The position numbers were made by a program, and so were the translations under genes. Positions 26,101 through 40,120 of a stretch of DNA of 64,000 bases are shown here, one piece after another. Origin of the DNA: Helopsaltes ochotensis (taxonomy: Eukaryota > Chordata > Aves > Passeriformes > Locustellidae); assembly GCA_013400155.1 (NCBI GenBank), contig VXBM01000333.1, positions 546,361 to 610,360 of the forward strand, given 5' to 3'. How positions within the stretch are numbered: the first letter of the stretch is position 1; every line of letters starts with the position of its first letter. Under the pieces are notes generated by a model, which had not been told where the DNA came from, did no database searches, and was given only the letters and a program-made list of their open reading frames with translations.

Positions 26101-29100
26101 CCTAAACTACAGCCTTGCTCTTTGGAAACACTACCTATCCTTGGCACTATCGGGACTTTCATGCACCCTGTGAATACTTTAATTTCCTTTTGGTTATTCA
26201 TTCATATGTAGGTGTCATTCCAAATATGCAGGAGAGAGCAGGGTGTCATGATTTTGAGCATTTCTGTGTTTCATAGATAACTACTCACAAAATTGACACC
26301 TTTAGCTCATCTATGCCAGGCCTTATCTCAATTATCTAACTTTAAAAGCTCAGTAGCACAAAGATTAAAATATTAATTTAACAAAGAATCTCAATTGCTT
26401 GTATTTAAAAAAAACCCCACCAAATCAATCCAGAAATCCTACTCTTTTCAAAAACAAACCCACAGATTTTTAAACAGAGCTTTCTAAGCAGTAAGAAAAT
26501 ATATTTCTTGATGCTCTGTGTGTACCACGGAAGAGCCTTTGATGAGGAAAATCACAACAATTGGGTTTAGTTTCTTTCAGAATACCAGGACAAGTGCCAG
26601 ATTCGTCTATACATTTGATGAGGAGGTAAATGCTTCAGCTGGATGTCTAAAGATGCAGGAAAAGATCAGAATACACAAAAGATCAGAAAGGGATGGTCTG
26701 TTGTCACAGAACTGGCTGGAATTATGGACTGAACAGAATCAAAATCCACATTTATTGGTCAAAACCAACCCAATATACTTTGAAGAAAAACAAAAACCAA
26801 ACAAAAATAATGTATTTTTTACATCACTGTTACAAGAAAACACATTGAAGTTCCTTTTGGTAGATCTCCTTGAAAAGCCAAGGAGACAGACTGATGGATT
26901 GACATCATTTCTCATATCATGCATAGCTAGATAATTTTGTAAGGTGAATATTTACACTGCATCTCATAAAATGTTTTTTGTTTTAACCAACAATTAGTAA
27001 AACAAGATTCTGGTTTTATCTCCCTCCTGTGTCTGAATCAGTAACTGTTTGGTAATTACAAAAACTTTCTCCCTTTTGACTTCGAGAATGAATTCCCTGC
27101 TTCACTATCAAAAATTCAGAATTTAAATGAGAAGGCAACTACAGATCGAAAATTTTGTGCCTCTAGCATTTAAAAGCAAAGATAAGTAATTTGTAAGTGA
27201 CAACGCAGGGCATCTGTAATTTTAAAACTCAAACATGCTTCTTTTGTTAAAAGGTGTTATTGGAGCCTTTCTGGTATTTGTTATCTCCTTAAAATAGCCA
27301 ATAGAAAAGTGATCAAAAGGCAAATTACCTAAAAAAACTTGAGGCACACAATCACGGGAATACTCGAGATTACCTGACATTGACATGGAGACAATTCATC
27401 CAAAAAACAGTGGGAAATCAACACAGATTAGTAGAACTTTCGAAATCTAAGGGTTCAAGAAAGAGTTATCCAGAGCACATGAGCTAATCCAGACTAACTG
27501 GTGCCTTCTCCCTCTACTCTGTCATTACCCATCAGTAATAGATGGTTTAATGCTAGACATGTATTATGCGGTTTTTCACTCCTGGCAATAACTTCCAGAA
27601 ACAGCAGACAAATCTAAAATATAACTCAGTTTGAAACAACTGTGTGTCTATATCAAATGAGTTAATACCAGCAAATAACAAAAAATATGTGTTCCTGCAT
27701 CTAAATAAGCCCATTTTCCTTCCCTTTTTTTTTTTCCATTACATGCTTGGATCATCTAAAAACACGGATCATACTTGTTCCATTCCTCAGCATGCAGCGG
27801 GGCTGAGTTTGGTTGCACTCAGGTCTTCTGTCCACTAGCCTGCCTTTATCTCCTTGTGCACCTCACCTGAGGTCCGAGGTCACATCTCTGTAAAAAAACC
27901 CAACCTCTGCTATTATACCACTCAGCATCCCCATGATCCCTGGCCACGAGCTACACTTTTCAAAGGGCCCTTCAAAGTCAGTGACCCAGCTTCACAAACA
28001 GGCAAATTTCCAAAGAGGAAATTACTGCATGTGTTCCAACAGCTAGAATTTGTTCACTCCCTACCAACATAAATGAGTATTTTTTAAACTAGAAGAATAT
28101 AGGAAAAAAGTACAGAAGAAACAAGTTTTGAAATGTAACAAAGATCAGAGGCTAAATGGCAGTGCTTTATTTTAGTATTCTTACAGGCATCTGCTAGATT
28201 TCATTTCAGTTAATCACATTATTCATGTGCAACATTTTAAATGGTAGAATCTTTACTGGACCTAGTCTAACTCTTAATAAATTATGTTATAAAAATTAAT
28301 CAAGCTAATGCTGAAACAAGGACCTCTGCAATCTAAAGAAAAAAACAAGTCTCAAGCAATATTTACTTATGCTTGTTTAAAAAATAATCATTTACGTTTG
28401 ATTTTTACTGCAGATTCATGCTGTAAGAGGCACAATTCTGGAGACAACTAAGAGGAAATTTAGGGAAAATATCCCTATCAGCGGAAGAGCTCTGAACTGG
28501 TAGGAATTATTTTTATTTGCATGCTTTCATGTGGGTATTTCTGAAAAATATAAATAAAATACAAGCTTTCTCATGTGTGAATTTTCAGTACAATGAAAAT
28601 AATAAGAGCCTGTACATACAGGACACTTTTTGCAGATAACTTGGTAGATTGACTGGTGAAAATGTTAAATCTTTCAAAAGCCAATTCTTTTAAATTCTAA
28701 GTCAGATAATGCATTGGGGGAAAATGAGATTTTGTTCTGCTTACTAAGGAACTCACTTGATTCAATTAGTGAAAAGTACATTAGATATCAAAACAGTCTT
28801 TCAGCATAAAGTAAGTGGGAAAATGCAAGTAGATTTGTATTTCTCCTTTACCACTTTTTCAAGTCAAAGATACCCCTTAAAACAGTAAAACTATCAAAAA
28901 TTCTGTGAAGTCCCCATATGTTGAAAAAGTAGGTTTGTACAGCCAGAAATATTATTATATTAAATACATACAGTGGTTACCACAACTACCTTTGCCATTT
29001 GTACATTAGAGCAACAAGCAATGTTTGTTCTGGACTGAAATGATGTTTCTGTAAACATATTCTGGAGTTTCACTGTCTCATTTAAATTAATATGATCTTA

Positions 29101-32100
29101 CCATAAGTGTCCCTGGGAGAGAGCACATTTCTGATGTCTTTGCATGGAACACATACCTTCCTGAAAACTTCCTATCTTGCACCCATTTTTGGATATTATC
29201 ACTGTTGTCTGACAAGAATGAGGTCAGCTAGGATTTGTAGCAATACTTTACAGCAGCGGCCCGGCATTTCTTTGAAAATCCACAAGCCTTTAACTCCTTA
29301 ACTGCCTCACCAAAACAGACATTGAAGCCTTGCAGGAACACTGGAAGAAGAATGACTTTTCAGCATGCTTAATAGTCTCAAAGGGTTTAACAGAGGGGAA
29401 GTAAAAGACTGAGCTTTTCAGGTGACAAAAATGAGCAAGATCACGAAGAGGGTTGAGAACTTTGTGAGAAATATTACCACTTTTGTGGCAGCCAGGCCAA
29501 ATCAGGGACAGGGAGCCAAGACAACATGATATATACAGAGAGAGACATACTGTGTTTGAAAAACAGCAGAGAGACACTCAGGTTTAAAATAGTCAGGTTT
29601 ATCAGCATTCTCCCACAGAGAGCCACTTGGCTGACTCTCAGCAAATAAAACTTGTCCATTTGATCAGTAGCACCAATAAAGCTGCACTAAAATTGTAGAA
29701 GCAGCAAAGAGTACTCTGAATTTGCACAGAACTTAGTTACACAGCAAACTTCCATCCCCAATACCCTCACAAAACTTTCTCATGCTTTAAAATGTCTCAG
29801 GTCAGGCAGATGTCAGAAACCTTTTAAATTCATATAGGAAGCAGCATTCACACAATCATGAGCATGAGCTCATTGCATGAATTAAACTCTCAGTAGCAAA
29901 AATTGATTTGATCTGTTCCAATCATGCCCGTATTTCCATTAAACAAGCCAAAATTTGCACTCAAGTTAGACTGGGAGGGCAGACAGAGCCACAAAGATGC
30001 AGGCTTAATGGTATCTGGCATACAAGCTTTACTTGTATAAAAGTTAATATGCTTAATTATTTTTAAGTTCCACTCCTGGTGTAAATTTACTTGTTATCAG
30101 TTTCCTGAACTGCACTGCCCAGGGTTTCCCTTTGAGCAGCTTTATGATGAGCTTTACGATGATACAAACTTAGCATATCACCAAACCCAAGTTTCTTTGA
30201 TTTCTTGCTTTTCCACACATTGTGCAAGAGCTGTGGACGAGACAAGAACAGCTCTACACCACACCACAATCTCTCCAATTCAGGCACCAGAAAAGGCTCT
30301 GAGGGAACAGCAACTAGGAGTGCAGAGTATGTGTTAAAAATGCTCAGCTGTGAGGTTGGTGAGAGACTGATCATGCAGCACAAATATCCTGATAAGAGAG
30401 ATATCCACAGCTTCTTACTTTCCTTTTTCACTGTGTTTAGTGTTGCACACATCTTCCCCCTTTATGTACAGTGATCCTAGTTGCATCTTCTTCTCAGAAC
30501 ACTGCAATGACTTTGTGATTTAAACCATGATTTAGTTACAATATTAAGGTTGACATAGTTTTAAAAGACCAGCATTCCTCCCTAGGCTCCATACTGCTCA
30601 CACTTTGCAGGGTTTTGGCAGCAAGTGACTTACCTCATCTGTTACCAGCCTGTGAAACACTGCAGAATGTACAACAGATCTCAGAAAGCATTTACAAACT
30701 CAGCTTGGGGGGAGGAAAATATTTAAACCCAAATCTTTCACAAAACTGATTGTGTGTTTCAAAAGCCTCCGTATGCCTTTGGCAGCTTCTGTTCCCACCC
30801 GAGGCAGGGCGTACCCACATGCAGTGTTACACATGTGCGTGCAGGTCTGCAGGACAACCTCTGTGCTCCCTTCCAAATGGCAACTTTTCAAGAAGCAGCT
30901 GCCACTGTGCACCTTATTGTGTACAGTAGCTCAAGCTAAAAGCTGAGAAGCAAATCAACACACAAGAACTTAGCTCAGCAAACCAAGCACAACACAAAGA
31001 ATGAAAAAGTAAGCAATTTCCAATCACTTCACCTGGCTCACGAATTAAATGAATAAATGCTCATGAAGCAAATAACATTCAAATGAATGCTCCTTGTCCT
31101 ATCATGACAGATCCTGATGAATTTAGTCACAATGGTTAGAGTAAATATGTATTTACTTTTATTATACATAATTAAAAGATAAAATAGAGGGAATTGATTA
31201 AATTATAATAGACCAGAAATATTTTGGGGTTTGAAAATTCAGTTGAACAAAAGCAGACAGGAGCAAGAAGGAAGCCCGAATCATTTTGCCAAAGCTAACA
31301 GGAAGCAGTCCCTGACAGTTTTGGTGTGGATTCTGCTCTGGAAATATAAAAACCAGGAAATATAAATAAGGAAAAAAAAAATCTCACAAAGTCTTATGAG
31401 GACTGCAAAATAATTTCCACAGGAATGCAGAGGAAGTCTCATCCCTTGTAATACCTTAAACTAGATGGAACAAAATAGTGGAAAGTAACCCAAGGAAAAA
31501 GCTAGTACTGGCAAGCAGACAGGCTATATGGAATACATTTTTTTCTTGCATCTCTGACTTCTATTAACATTTTTGTGGCTCTTGAGGCAGCAAGGTAGGA
31601 GCTTTGGTTTATACTCCATAAACACAAGCCAAAAGCCTCCCACAGTTCCATTTGGTAACTTCAGCTTAACATGCTCAAATATACACAGACTTCTGACAAT
31701 GATTCAATTTCCCACTCAAACATAAACTATGCCAAAAAACACCCAAGATTATTTCAACTAATAAACACTTGGTTAAAAAACATGTCAGATCAACTTGGTC
31801 TTTACATCAGTTTAAAAGCCTCTTACCACAATCATTGCCTGAACCATAGTGTGCTGCAGGAAGCACCAAAAGAAAAAAAATGATAACATTCTCACACCGT
31901 TCCTCCGACTGTCATCGCTTCTGTGGTTGCACAAAGCCTAGGAGCCTGCACTTGGAAGAGTGATTCCCCTGCACTTGGCTTGTGCCGTGAAAATCATTTT
32001 AAGGATGCCAACCCCCTGACTCCTGAAGATTAGGATTTAGGACAAACACTGTGCCAAAATTTAGTTCTTAAAACTAAACAGATTAAAGTCCTGTATCCTG

Positions 32101-33149
32101 TCATGGATACAAAAAGCTGCCCTTTGATTTAACCTTCATAGACATCTCTTCACAAGAAACACAATACTTAAAAATATGTATACTGTTACCCCAACTTAAT
32201 ACAGATGCTGCTCAGTAGCATATTTATTCTCTTTGTAAAACAGTGACATATGAACTTCAGATTTTTCCAAATTTCATCCAACTTCCCTACTAAGTTTGTA
32301 TATTGAGTATTAAAAAGTCAGGCAAGGCAAAAATTAAAGCAAAAATTTCAACACAGGGATACAAATGAAGTGCAAGGTAACTTGTGATATGCTGGATTTA
32401 TTACATATCCTGAAACTGTGTTCTCCAGATGGTTATTCTTTCCAAATCTTCACAGCTACAATAGTGCAGAAGGCATATCCGGTATGGTTAGCTCTTGCCC
32501 AAGTGGCTTTTCCAATGTAAGTAGCATCTCTAATAGACCATTCTGATGAGCAATTAAAGAAAAGTCAAATTTCCACCAGACAGGTGAAAGGAATACAGCC
32601 GAAATGTACACCAAGTAAAACACTGATTGGAAAACCATCCCCAGTAGCCATTATAGCAGCTAAAAGCTGGTTTTCCTAATCAGGACTGAGGCACATTTGA
32701 GAGGCTATACTGCCCATAAGAACAAGCCTTCTCCTCCACAACTACCATTCTGAAGCTAATCATGAACAAATAAATAATAAATTTGCTCAAAACACTCAAG
32801 ACAAAAGTTCTTAGACAACCCAGTTCAACAGAAAACGCATGTATCCAAACACAATGTCCTGTTTACATATGTATTTTCTCCTACAGAATAGTGACATGAG
32901 CTAAAATTTCATTCCCACTGAGGGATCTGTTGACTACTCACGGAAAGATGAATCACTCTTCTCAATGGAAATAATGACTTGGGACAGCAGTTAACTTCTA
33001 ATGTATAAAGTATTGCATGGGCAAAATTAGCTTGACTCCCTACTGCAAATAATTAGTGGATTGCTACTAAATGTATTTCACTACCTAGCTTTAAAAGGTA
33101 CTGGAGAATCAATAGTCCAGAGTGTCACCTGTGCTACAGGAAAAATGCA

Positions 33150-33470
33150 TCAGGAAAGCCAGAGGCTGATCTAGTTCAAAAACCTTTCTGACAGTGGCCA
33201 AAAGCAGATGTTTGCAGAAAGACAGCAGTGGGACCCATCCTTCTCCTAGCCCTCAGCTGTCACTTAAGGATTTAAGCTGCCTTCAGAACATCCTTTTGAA
33301 CTACCACAACTAAACTGTTCCTCTGTGAATCTCCTCACTGAGAGCACTGACACCTCTGGCCTCAGCTGTATCCTGTGGCACTCACCTCAGGGGTTTAGCT
33401 ACACGTTGTACATCAAGATACTTCACTTTAATTCTGTGGCAAACTGATCCACAGAGTGTCCCTCATCATC
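33150..33470 (-). mobile_element. Ancient sauropsid interspersed repeat (LINE-like tail)
   Basis: A decayed copy of an old repeat that I recall from turtle, crocodile and bird genomes. Matching landmarks in order are GATCTAG.TC...TTTCTGACAGTGGCCAAAAGCAGATG (33169-33210), CCATCCTTCTCCTAGCCCTCAGCTGTCA near 33237-33264, and TCTGGCCTCAGCTGTATCCTGTGGCA near 33355-33380. These are followed by GTTTAGCTACACGTTGTACATCAAGATACTTCACTT. The element's 3' end (TGGACCATTGGTCTGA-like on the other strand) would lie at the left, so it is inserted in - orientation. The exact family name is uncertain. I infer a CR1/L3-group LINE tail from the sequence style. It is strongly diverged. Confidence 0.6.
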
Positions 33471-34544
33471 ACGCTATAAGCAAATAACTATTTCCATTTA
33501 CTTCATGTGTACTGCTCAGATATCTGAGTCCTAAATCACATGTCTCTTACGCATTTTCTTTCCTATTTGAGCAGTCATGATCTGTTTGTCCCAGGAGATA
33601 AGAGCATAAGTAATCTGGTGCTACTTTACATTTTATGAAGATAGGGAATCATCCCATACCCCAAATATGTTTGCAAAAAGGCATAATGTTGCCTTCTGCT
33701 TTAGCTTACCTGCTGTGTTAAAACTGTCGGGTTTCTGAGCACTGCTGGAGACCAAGTTGCAGTACTCCCAGAACAATGACAAGGGATCTCCCACAAGCCC
33801 TCTTTGCTGAGTATCAGTTGCTAATAACTGCCTCAGGACTTGTTCTTAGAGACAGAAGTACCTAATTTAAATAGGTGAATAAGCCATCTATTTTCACAAT
33901 TTTCCTGATACGATTCCGACACTTAATTCCTAAGCAAAGCAAACTCTGGTATGTTGCACTGAACAAGAAGCTCAAGATTTTTAGAAGCAATGCTGATTGC
34001 TTTGAGAAGGAAGAGTGCACAACAGGGAAGGAAAGAGGCTTTCATACTTCAGAATTTAGGTTCTTCACCAATTAATCTGCTGCTACACTTCATGGAGAAA
34101 TCAGGGCTTCTCTGAACTGGGAACCCACCTTTGGAATTGTCAAAGTGCCCTCTGAACACCAATTACATTCCTCTTCACTGCCTACAGCCAGATAGGCTAG
34201 GTACATATGCAAACCTAGTGTGAAAACTTTGCTGCACAAGCATTTCCATTAAGGGATCTGATTCTGGACACAGAGTCATCCTTTTTTTAAAAGGCATCAC
34301 GGCCCTTACAATTCTTCCTCACGGTGGAGTGAGTTTGCATATGTTTATGACTAGACAGTTTTAGAGAGAGGTAATTTTATATATGTAAATACATATCAGC
34401 CTTATTTGTAACCCAGAGAGTTACTCACAGCCTTCCAGATGCTCTGTCCAGTTCACCCTGCATGCACAGCTTTCCAAAGACAAAGATAACACTCCAACAC
34501 TGGTGACATGGTCACTTTCCCATATCTGTTTTGTCAAGAACTTC

Positions 34545-34870
34545 TTTCCTCCCTCCCTTCTGCCCCTTCATCCTCCCAGCCCACCCTGCTGTCCCCAGTG
34601 CCAAGGTGAGCAGGGGCAGAGGAGCTCTGGGCACCGCAGCAAACCCAGAGGCAGCTGGGGCGGGCAGCACAGCAGGGACACACGGGACCCCTCAGAGCAG
34701 CGCTGGCAAACACCCCTGCTCCAGCAGCTGGACAGTGGCCAAACACTGCCTTTGCTGGACCTGCCAGGCCAGGGAGCAGATGACCAGGGCCCATGCCTAA
34801 CCATGCAGGTGCAAATTCCACAAAGCTGTGCCTTACAGGTATCGTACAGGCCCTTCGGGAAGGCAGCCTT
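34545..34870. other. GC-rich island in AT-rich sequence
   Basis: A block of about 300 bases rich in CTG, CAG and CCC words, standing out from its AT-rich neighbours. CpG is scarce (only a handful of CG dinucleotides), so it is not a classical CpG-island promoter. It carries donor-like AAG/GTGAGC near 34602-34610 and acceptor-like CTGTCCCCAG near 34588-34597. Overlapping open frames of 156 codons (+) and 155 codons (-) cross it, as expected of GC-rich DNA lacking stops, and neither has a recognisable domain. It could be a noncoding exon, a decayed LTR or chance. Confidence 0.5.
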
Positions 34871-35927
34871 AAATCTCCACAGGGTTATGTCTTGCACAGG
34901 TGGCCTGTATAGCTTCATGGGATACTGGTCTGATATTTTTTTCCAAGCTTGCTCACTACATTTATTACTGTAGTAGTGACTAAGACTCCAAACTATTTTT
35001 ACAGGCCTTGAACAATAGTAATCATTCAGGATCATATTCTGCTTGCTGAACTGAATTGTATCTGGTCTAGATTCTTAAAACCCCACATCTCTGACAAACT
35101 CTGTTGATCAGAGAACATAAAGGATAGCAGTTGGGGTAACACTGGCTTAACAGACATTTGAAGAACACCACAAGAACAAGAATTTGCTATAAGGCTTCTT
35201 CATTGTTCAGATCCCAAAGAAATACAGTGTATTGCAAATCTCCTTAGCAACAACTTCATTTTGAAAGGCATAATGCAGATGCAGTAAGGTAAAAATGATC
35301 AGGCTTCTGAATGATCACTGTTCAAATTTTTCAGAGGCATTTAGGAACCCTGTCTAGGACCTAGCAGGACACTAGGAAGCAGTATATATCATGTTCAAAT
35401 AAAGCAAAACTAAATCTAGAATGTACATTTGCAAATGGCTACTTTTCATTTTATCCCCAAAAGACTGGATTTTAATTAACTCATAGGAGAGCAACTCATT
35501 CCAATCTAATTCTATTTCCTGAAACAAGATGCATTAGTATTTACTGCTGAAGCCTTTGCCTGTCACCACATACATTTTAAACAAATCATTAATGTTAAAG
35601 AGATGGGTATGTTTCAGCAGCTCTAATTTGCACGAAGCTGAAAATAGGCCCTAAACAATCTCACTATGTAAATGCTCTGAGGATAAACCTACATAGTTTG
35701 TCTTAAGCTCACACAAAAACAGAAAACGATGACGAACAGTATTCCTGACATTATTAAGGCTGGTGTTAAAAGCTACAATCTACGCCATATTTATCACACA
35801 CTTGAATTTCTTCTGTATTTTTTTCCTTCAATTCTAGCCCTAAAAACCAAACCAGACAGTCAGTTTTACTTCTCAGTTATGAATATACCTTCCCCTTTCA
35901 TACCCTAGCAAATGCTATGTGTGGTGG

Positions 35928-36041
35928 TGGTTAAGGTTATGGGGTTTTTCTTGTGTTAGTGGTGTTCTTTGGTTTTTTGGGTTTTTTTCCTGGTTCATGG
36001 GGGGGGGGGGGGGTTTTTTGGGGTTTTTTGGGTTTTTTTAG
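35928..36041. repeat. T/G-rich tract with 15-base G run
   Basis: A T/G-only style stretch with G4-T5, T6-G3-T7 and a 15-base G run at 35999-36013, followed by T6-G4-T6-G3-T7. At least four G runs of three or more lie close together, so the + strand could form a G-quadruplex. It is one of the recurring A/C or T/G tracts in this window. Confidence 0.9.
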
Positions 36042-38656
36042 GCTTTATGACAAGAAAATGACCAAACCTTACATTAAACATCTTACTGTTTCTACATTTG
36101 TTTCTTTAATTAATAGATATTAACAAGAGACCTTTAAAAATGCTTTTTTGAGACTGTCCAGACTATACTTAAAAGAAATTACATGTCCTCAGAGTTATAT
36201 GGCCAGTAAGAGTCACAAAAAACAATCTCTAACCCTGTAATCCAATCTTGCACAGGCAGCCCCACAAACTTTATTGGGCCTATCAGCACAAAGCAAGCTT
36301 GCAGAATCCCACCACGTGCACTCAGATGTTTTCTGCGTGTTTGGTATGAAATGATACAGGACAGATTTTCAGGCCTTTCATTTAAAAGCCTTGCCTTTAT
36401 TTTGCCTCTGGAAAGTTAACTTAAATTTTGGTGTCAGAGAAGTATTAGGATCTGTGATTGCTCCCCAAATAGAACTGCTTGCACATACAGGAACATCTAG
36501 CTATTCAAGGCTGTATATCATCTAAATCAAGCTAAATCCACTCTACTGTTAACACTTTTTAAATACTTATTCACTGAAACAGAGCTGATTTGAACACAGC
36601 ACTAAGAAAAATTATCCTCTTAGAGAACGAACATATTTACTATTAATGCATGGGAACATATAATCACAATATACACACACCTGCTGTGCATTAAAATGAC
36701 TCCTTCACAACCACCCAGTAATCAAAAGGGGGAAGGGGTGTCCACTTTGGAATTTATCTTCTTTTTTTCATGCTAAGCAAATGTTCACGGACAAACTTAC
36801 AAGTCAGAAGTTTGACCAAGCAGTATCTTTTCCATATATGTGTGTGTACTATATCTACAGGAGAGATGTCTGTACATTCAGATGATGAGGTGCACAGGCA
36901 CTGTCAGAAACCCGCTGGTTTAATGTATAACAAATTAGCATTATTTATGTGCAGAAGAGGCACGGTGCTCTCAGGAGCTAAATGTTAGCTTCTGATAAAA
37001 TAATTTTGGTGAAGTCTTGCTAAGCAGCAAGCTAAGGATGTGTGCCTGCAGGATATGACTCATTGCTTCATTAGGAAGGACCTGCATGTTAAAGGCAAAC
37101 ATTTGGAGTCACCTGTTCATGCCCTCCTTAACACATGTAAAAACTGTAGACTTGACCTCACCTGCCAGGAAAACACCAATAGAAATGTAATATAATTGCC
37201 ACCAAGACCAAAAAAAACAATTTCAACAGGGCTTTCCTGGCAGATCACCCCGGAGCAGTTCCTTCCCCAGCGCTCTCATCATAACTGCAGGGCTGAACAC
37301 AGGCAGCAGAAGGGTCCCTACCGTGTCCCCCAGGTTCCATCTTCCTTCTGCCTAGCTCCACACTGTTTGTCACTGCCCATCAGGGGCAGCTGGACAAGCT
37401 TTCTGCACGTCTCCAGCACCAACGCACATGTAACAAAGCCCCACCAAAACGTAAGACAACTGATGCCAAGCAGTTAAGCTGGGCAATACAAAGATTCTGC
37501 TTTTATTTTAAGTACAATTCTTCCAAAAGGATAAAAAGGTGTTTCAAGGGGGCTTTTCAGAGAGGCCTTTAGAGGGGTGGGGATGGGGAAGAAAGCATCC
37601 AGACCTTGGTGTTCCCTTTGGACCTCTCTGAACATCAGACTCTTGCAAAAGATTCATAGATGCTCTCATTTAGATCTGCAAGATCTGTTTCCTCCACTCT
37701 CACTAGCCACTGGGCTAGCAGCTGGCCAGAAACATTGAGCAAGTGGAAAAACAAAGAGAGGAACAAACAACAGTATGTGCTCTATGCCACACACCTTGCC
37801 CTTCCCCAAGGACGTGGCTACAATATCATCCAAAGCAGGATGAAGTCACAGCTGCAGCCACAGATCAGTAACTTTTGCCTTTAGGTGTGACCCTCATGCG
37901 GCAAAATTGTGGGGTCCTTATACAGCACTGAAAGGAAAATATGGATTTTCTCTACCTGCCCTATGCCAAAACACAGGTGACAGCCTCAAGATCAAACTTC
38001 CAACACGGTGGAAAACGCAGAAGAAAGCATCACTAATGACAGAGAGGAGAGGCATTCACCTGGCTCACTGACCTCCGCCCCACTTCTTTTTTACTGGGAG
38101 GAGGCATTTTAACTTCACTGCTTACAAGAAACTTTCCATTAGAAGGCTGAGGTTTCCAGTGCATTTTCATTGCATGTTCCAAAGGTGTGTCATCAGAGCA
38201 GGGCATATTCCTATGGGAATACTGTAAGGCATTATAATAAATAATAAAGAGTGTCATGGCTAGTGAAATATGTAATGTGAAAACACAAAAATTAATTTCA
38301 CTAGTTACTTTTCAAATTTTGTGCTTTTCACATTTTCCTGGCAGACACATAAGGCACAATTCACTAATTGATACGAACAATATAAAAAAATATAAGCCAC
38401 CACTGTAATTTTACTTCCACTTATTTATGGCAATAATCAATTATAAGGAAAAAAAATCTTTAAAAATTAAAAACAAACTACAAAGCTGACTTGAGAATCT
38501 ACAAGGAAGCTCACATTTCCTCTGTGTTCATCTGTGAGGAGGTGAACATGCAGTAGATATTTTAAAATATCATACTGCTATAACATCAACAGGTAGAACT
38601 AGAGGTTAATATGAACAAAAGGAAAGAATATAAGAAGACACAGAAAACAAAAGAAA

Positions 38657-38712
38657 AATATTTAAAAAAAAACAAAAAAAACCCCTAAAACCGCATAAAA
38701 AAACCCCAAAAG
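38657..38712. repeat. A/C-rich low-complexity tract
   Basis: Long A runs separated by single C, then CCCC, in a stretch with almost no G or T on the + strand. Confidence 0.85.
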
Positions 38713-40041
38713 AGCAGAAATACACATTCCTGTCACAAAAAGGCATTTTGATTCAAAAGACCAACACAAGGCCTACTTCCACTTCTACCAAAGGCTAAGA
38801 ATTAATGTTTTCAAGATTTCTTAGGAGCGCTTTGTGACCCCAGGGCACTCTTACCCAAATCCTGCAATTTGTCCACAGGCATCACATATGGCAGGATATG
38901 TGGAGCTGGATAAGCAGAATACAGGGCAGTGCCAGTCAGCACTCCTGCCTCAGAGCTGAGGAGGGAAGGCCTGCCATTCATCCCTTCCTGTCAGAAACCC
39001 CCAAACCTAAACCCTCCATGTTCCATAGACAATGAGGTGTAATCTGCAGAGAAAATTGAGAGTTCTGGAGATCTGAGAGAGATAAACTTTCAATAAACTC
39101 CAGAAAAAATATGTTGTATATTTATCCAAACTTTCCACTTGAATATTAAACATGGAGGATGTGAGAATGGGGAATGAGTCGAGGAACCTTCCAGGGCCAT
39201 GCATGTGTTGTTATTTTGTAGCTGGAGCTGGAAGAACGAAATGCCAGAGCCAATTTTTTGCACGGCTAAGGATTATCCCAGTCAGATAAAAAGATGTTAG
39301 CCTGCTGTTACATACCGAGGTATTGTCATGAATGAGAAAAACAAGCAAGGAGAAAATAAAACAATATCACACTGGTTTTGTATTACAGACTACAAAGAAA
39401 ACCTTGGTATTGTTCCAAAGTATCAAATCACAGAATGTAATGAAGATCAAAACTTTAGGCTATGAAAGAAAAATCCCATCCACAGCTAAAAGAAAACCCT
39501 AACATCTACAAAAAAGAAAATTAAATTATTTCATTGACGATCAGATAAACCAACAAAAGATTATTGTCCAATTTCTAGGTAGCAGTAGAACACAGTCTTT
39601 GATGGAGATGGTATTAAAAATGTTTGTCTTAAACCAGCAACTAACAAAAAAACCCCAACTTGGAAACCCTAGGTCTAGATACAAGCCTGAAGTCCTACCT
39701 AGCATCCAGAGATGCTTTGTGGCAGCATGACAAAAACAGTAAAATGCTTCAAAAGAGAAACTGTTCTCAACAGCTTCTAAGAGTTAAGAGCTCTCTGCTA
39801 TCAGAGAGCCTATGAAAATTTGGTCTGAATGATAAAAGATGCAGTTCACGAAGCAAACAGACATAAGAAATATATAAGAGAGAAAACTCAGGCCTTAAAG
39901 AATAAAAATCCATTTATTTTCCTAAATGCTGTCCAAAGGCGGGGAATTCCAGCTTAGGGAGAAGTTCACAAACTTTCAAAGCTTAGCTCATGTATGTTCT
40001 GTGTTGTTGTGATGCAAAAGGAGATAGATTTTTGCACAAAT

Positions 40042-40120
40042 CAAACCAAAACCAAGAAGCAAAAAACCAAAGCCCAAACCAAATAAACAAAAATGAAACA
40101 AAAACAAAGAAACAAGCAAA
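40042..40120. repeat. A/C-rich tract, G-interrupted
   Basis: AAACCAAAACC units with scattered G and T on the + strand. It looks like a more decayed member of the same tract class. Confidence 0.7.

Larger units (their letters stand above)
16196..33149. other. Noncoding region, no gene recognised
   Basis: 17 kb of AT-rich sequence. It includes the T/G tracts at 19853 and 21520, the G/C run at 23156 and a cluster of bZIP-type sites at 22743-22866. The slightly GC-richer patches at 19380-19760, 20590-20790 and 25050-25470 allow open frames up to 150 codons, but none has a recognisable domain or a conserved reading frame supported by splice signals. Confidence 0.55.

Noticed and set aside
26518..26934. 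138-codon frame, + strand
   Set aside because: Looks protein-like in places but I recognise no family. The overlap with an A/T-rich tail and the absence of flanking splice signals make chance the simplest reading.
34503..35035. Overlapping 156-codon (+) and 155-codon (-) frames
   Set aside because: They sit on a GC-rich block where stops are rare. Both strands are open at once and no domain is visible.
39790..39809. GCTCTCTG-CTAT-CAGAGAGC hairpin
   Set aside because: An 8-bp stem of this kind is expected several times by chance in 64 kb.
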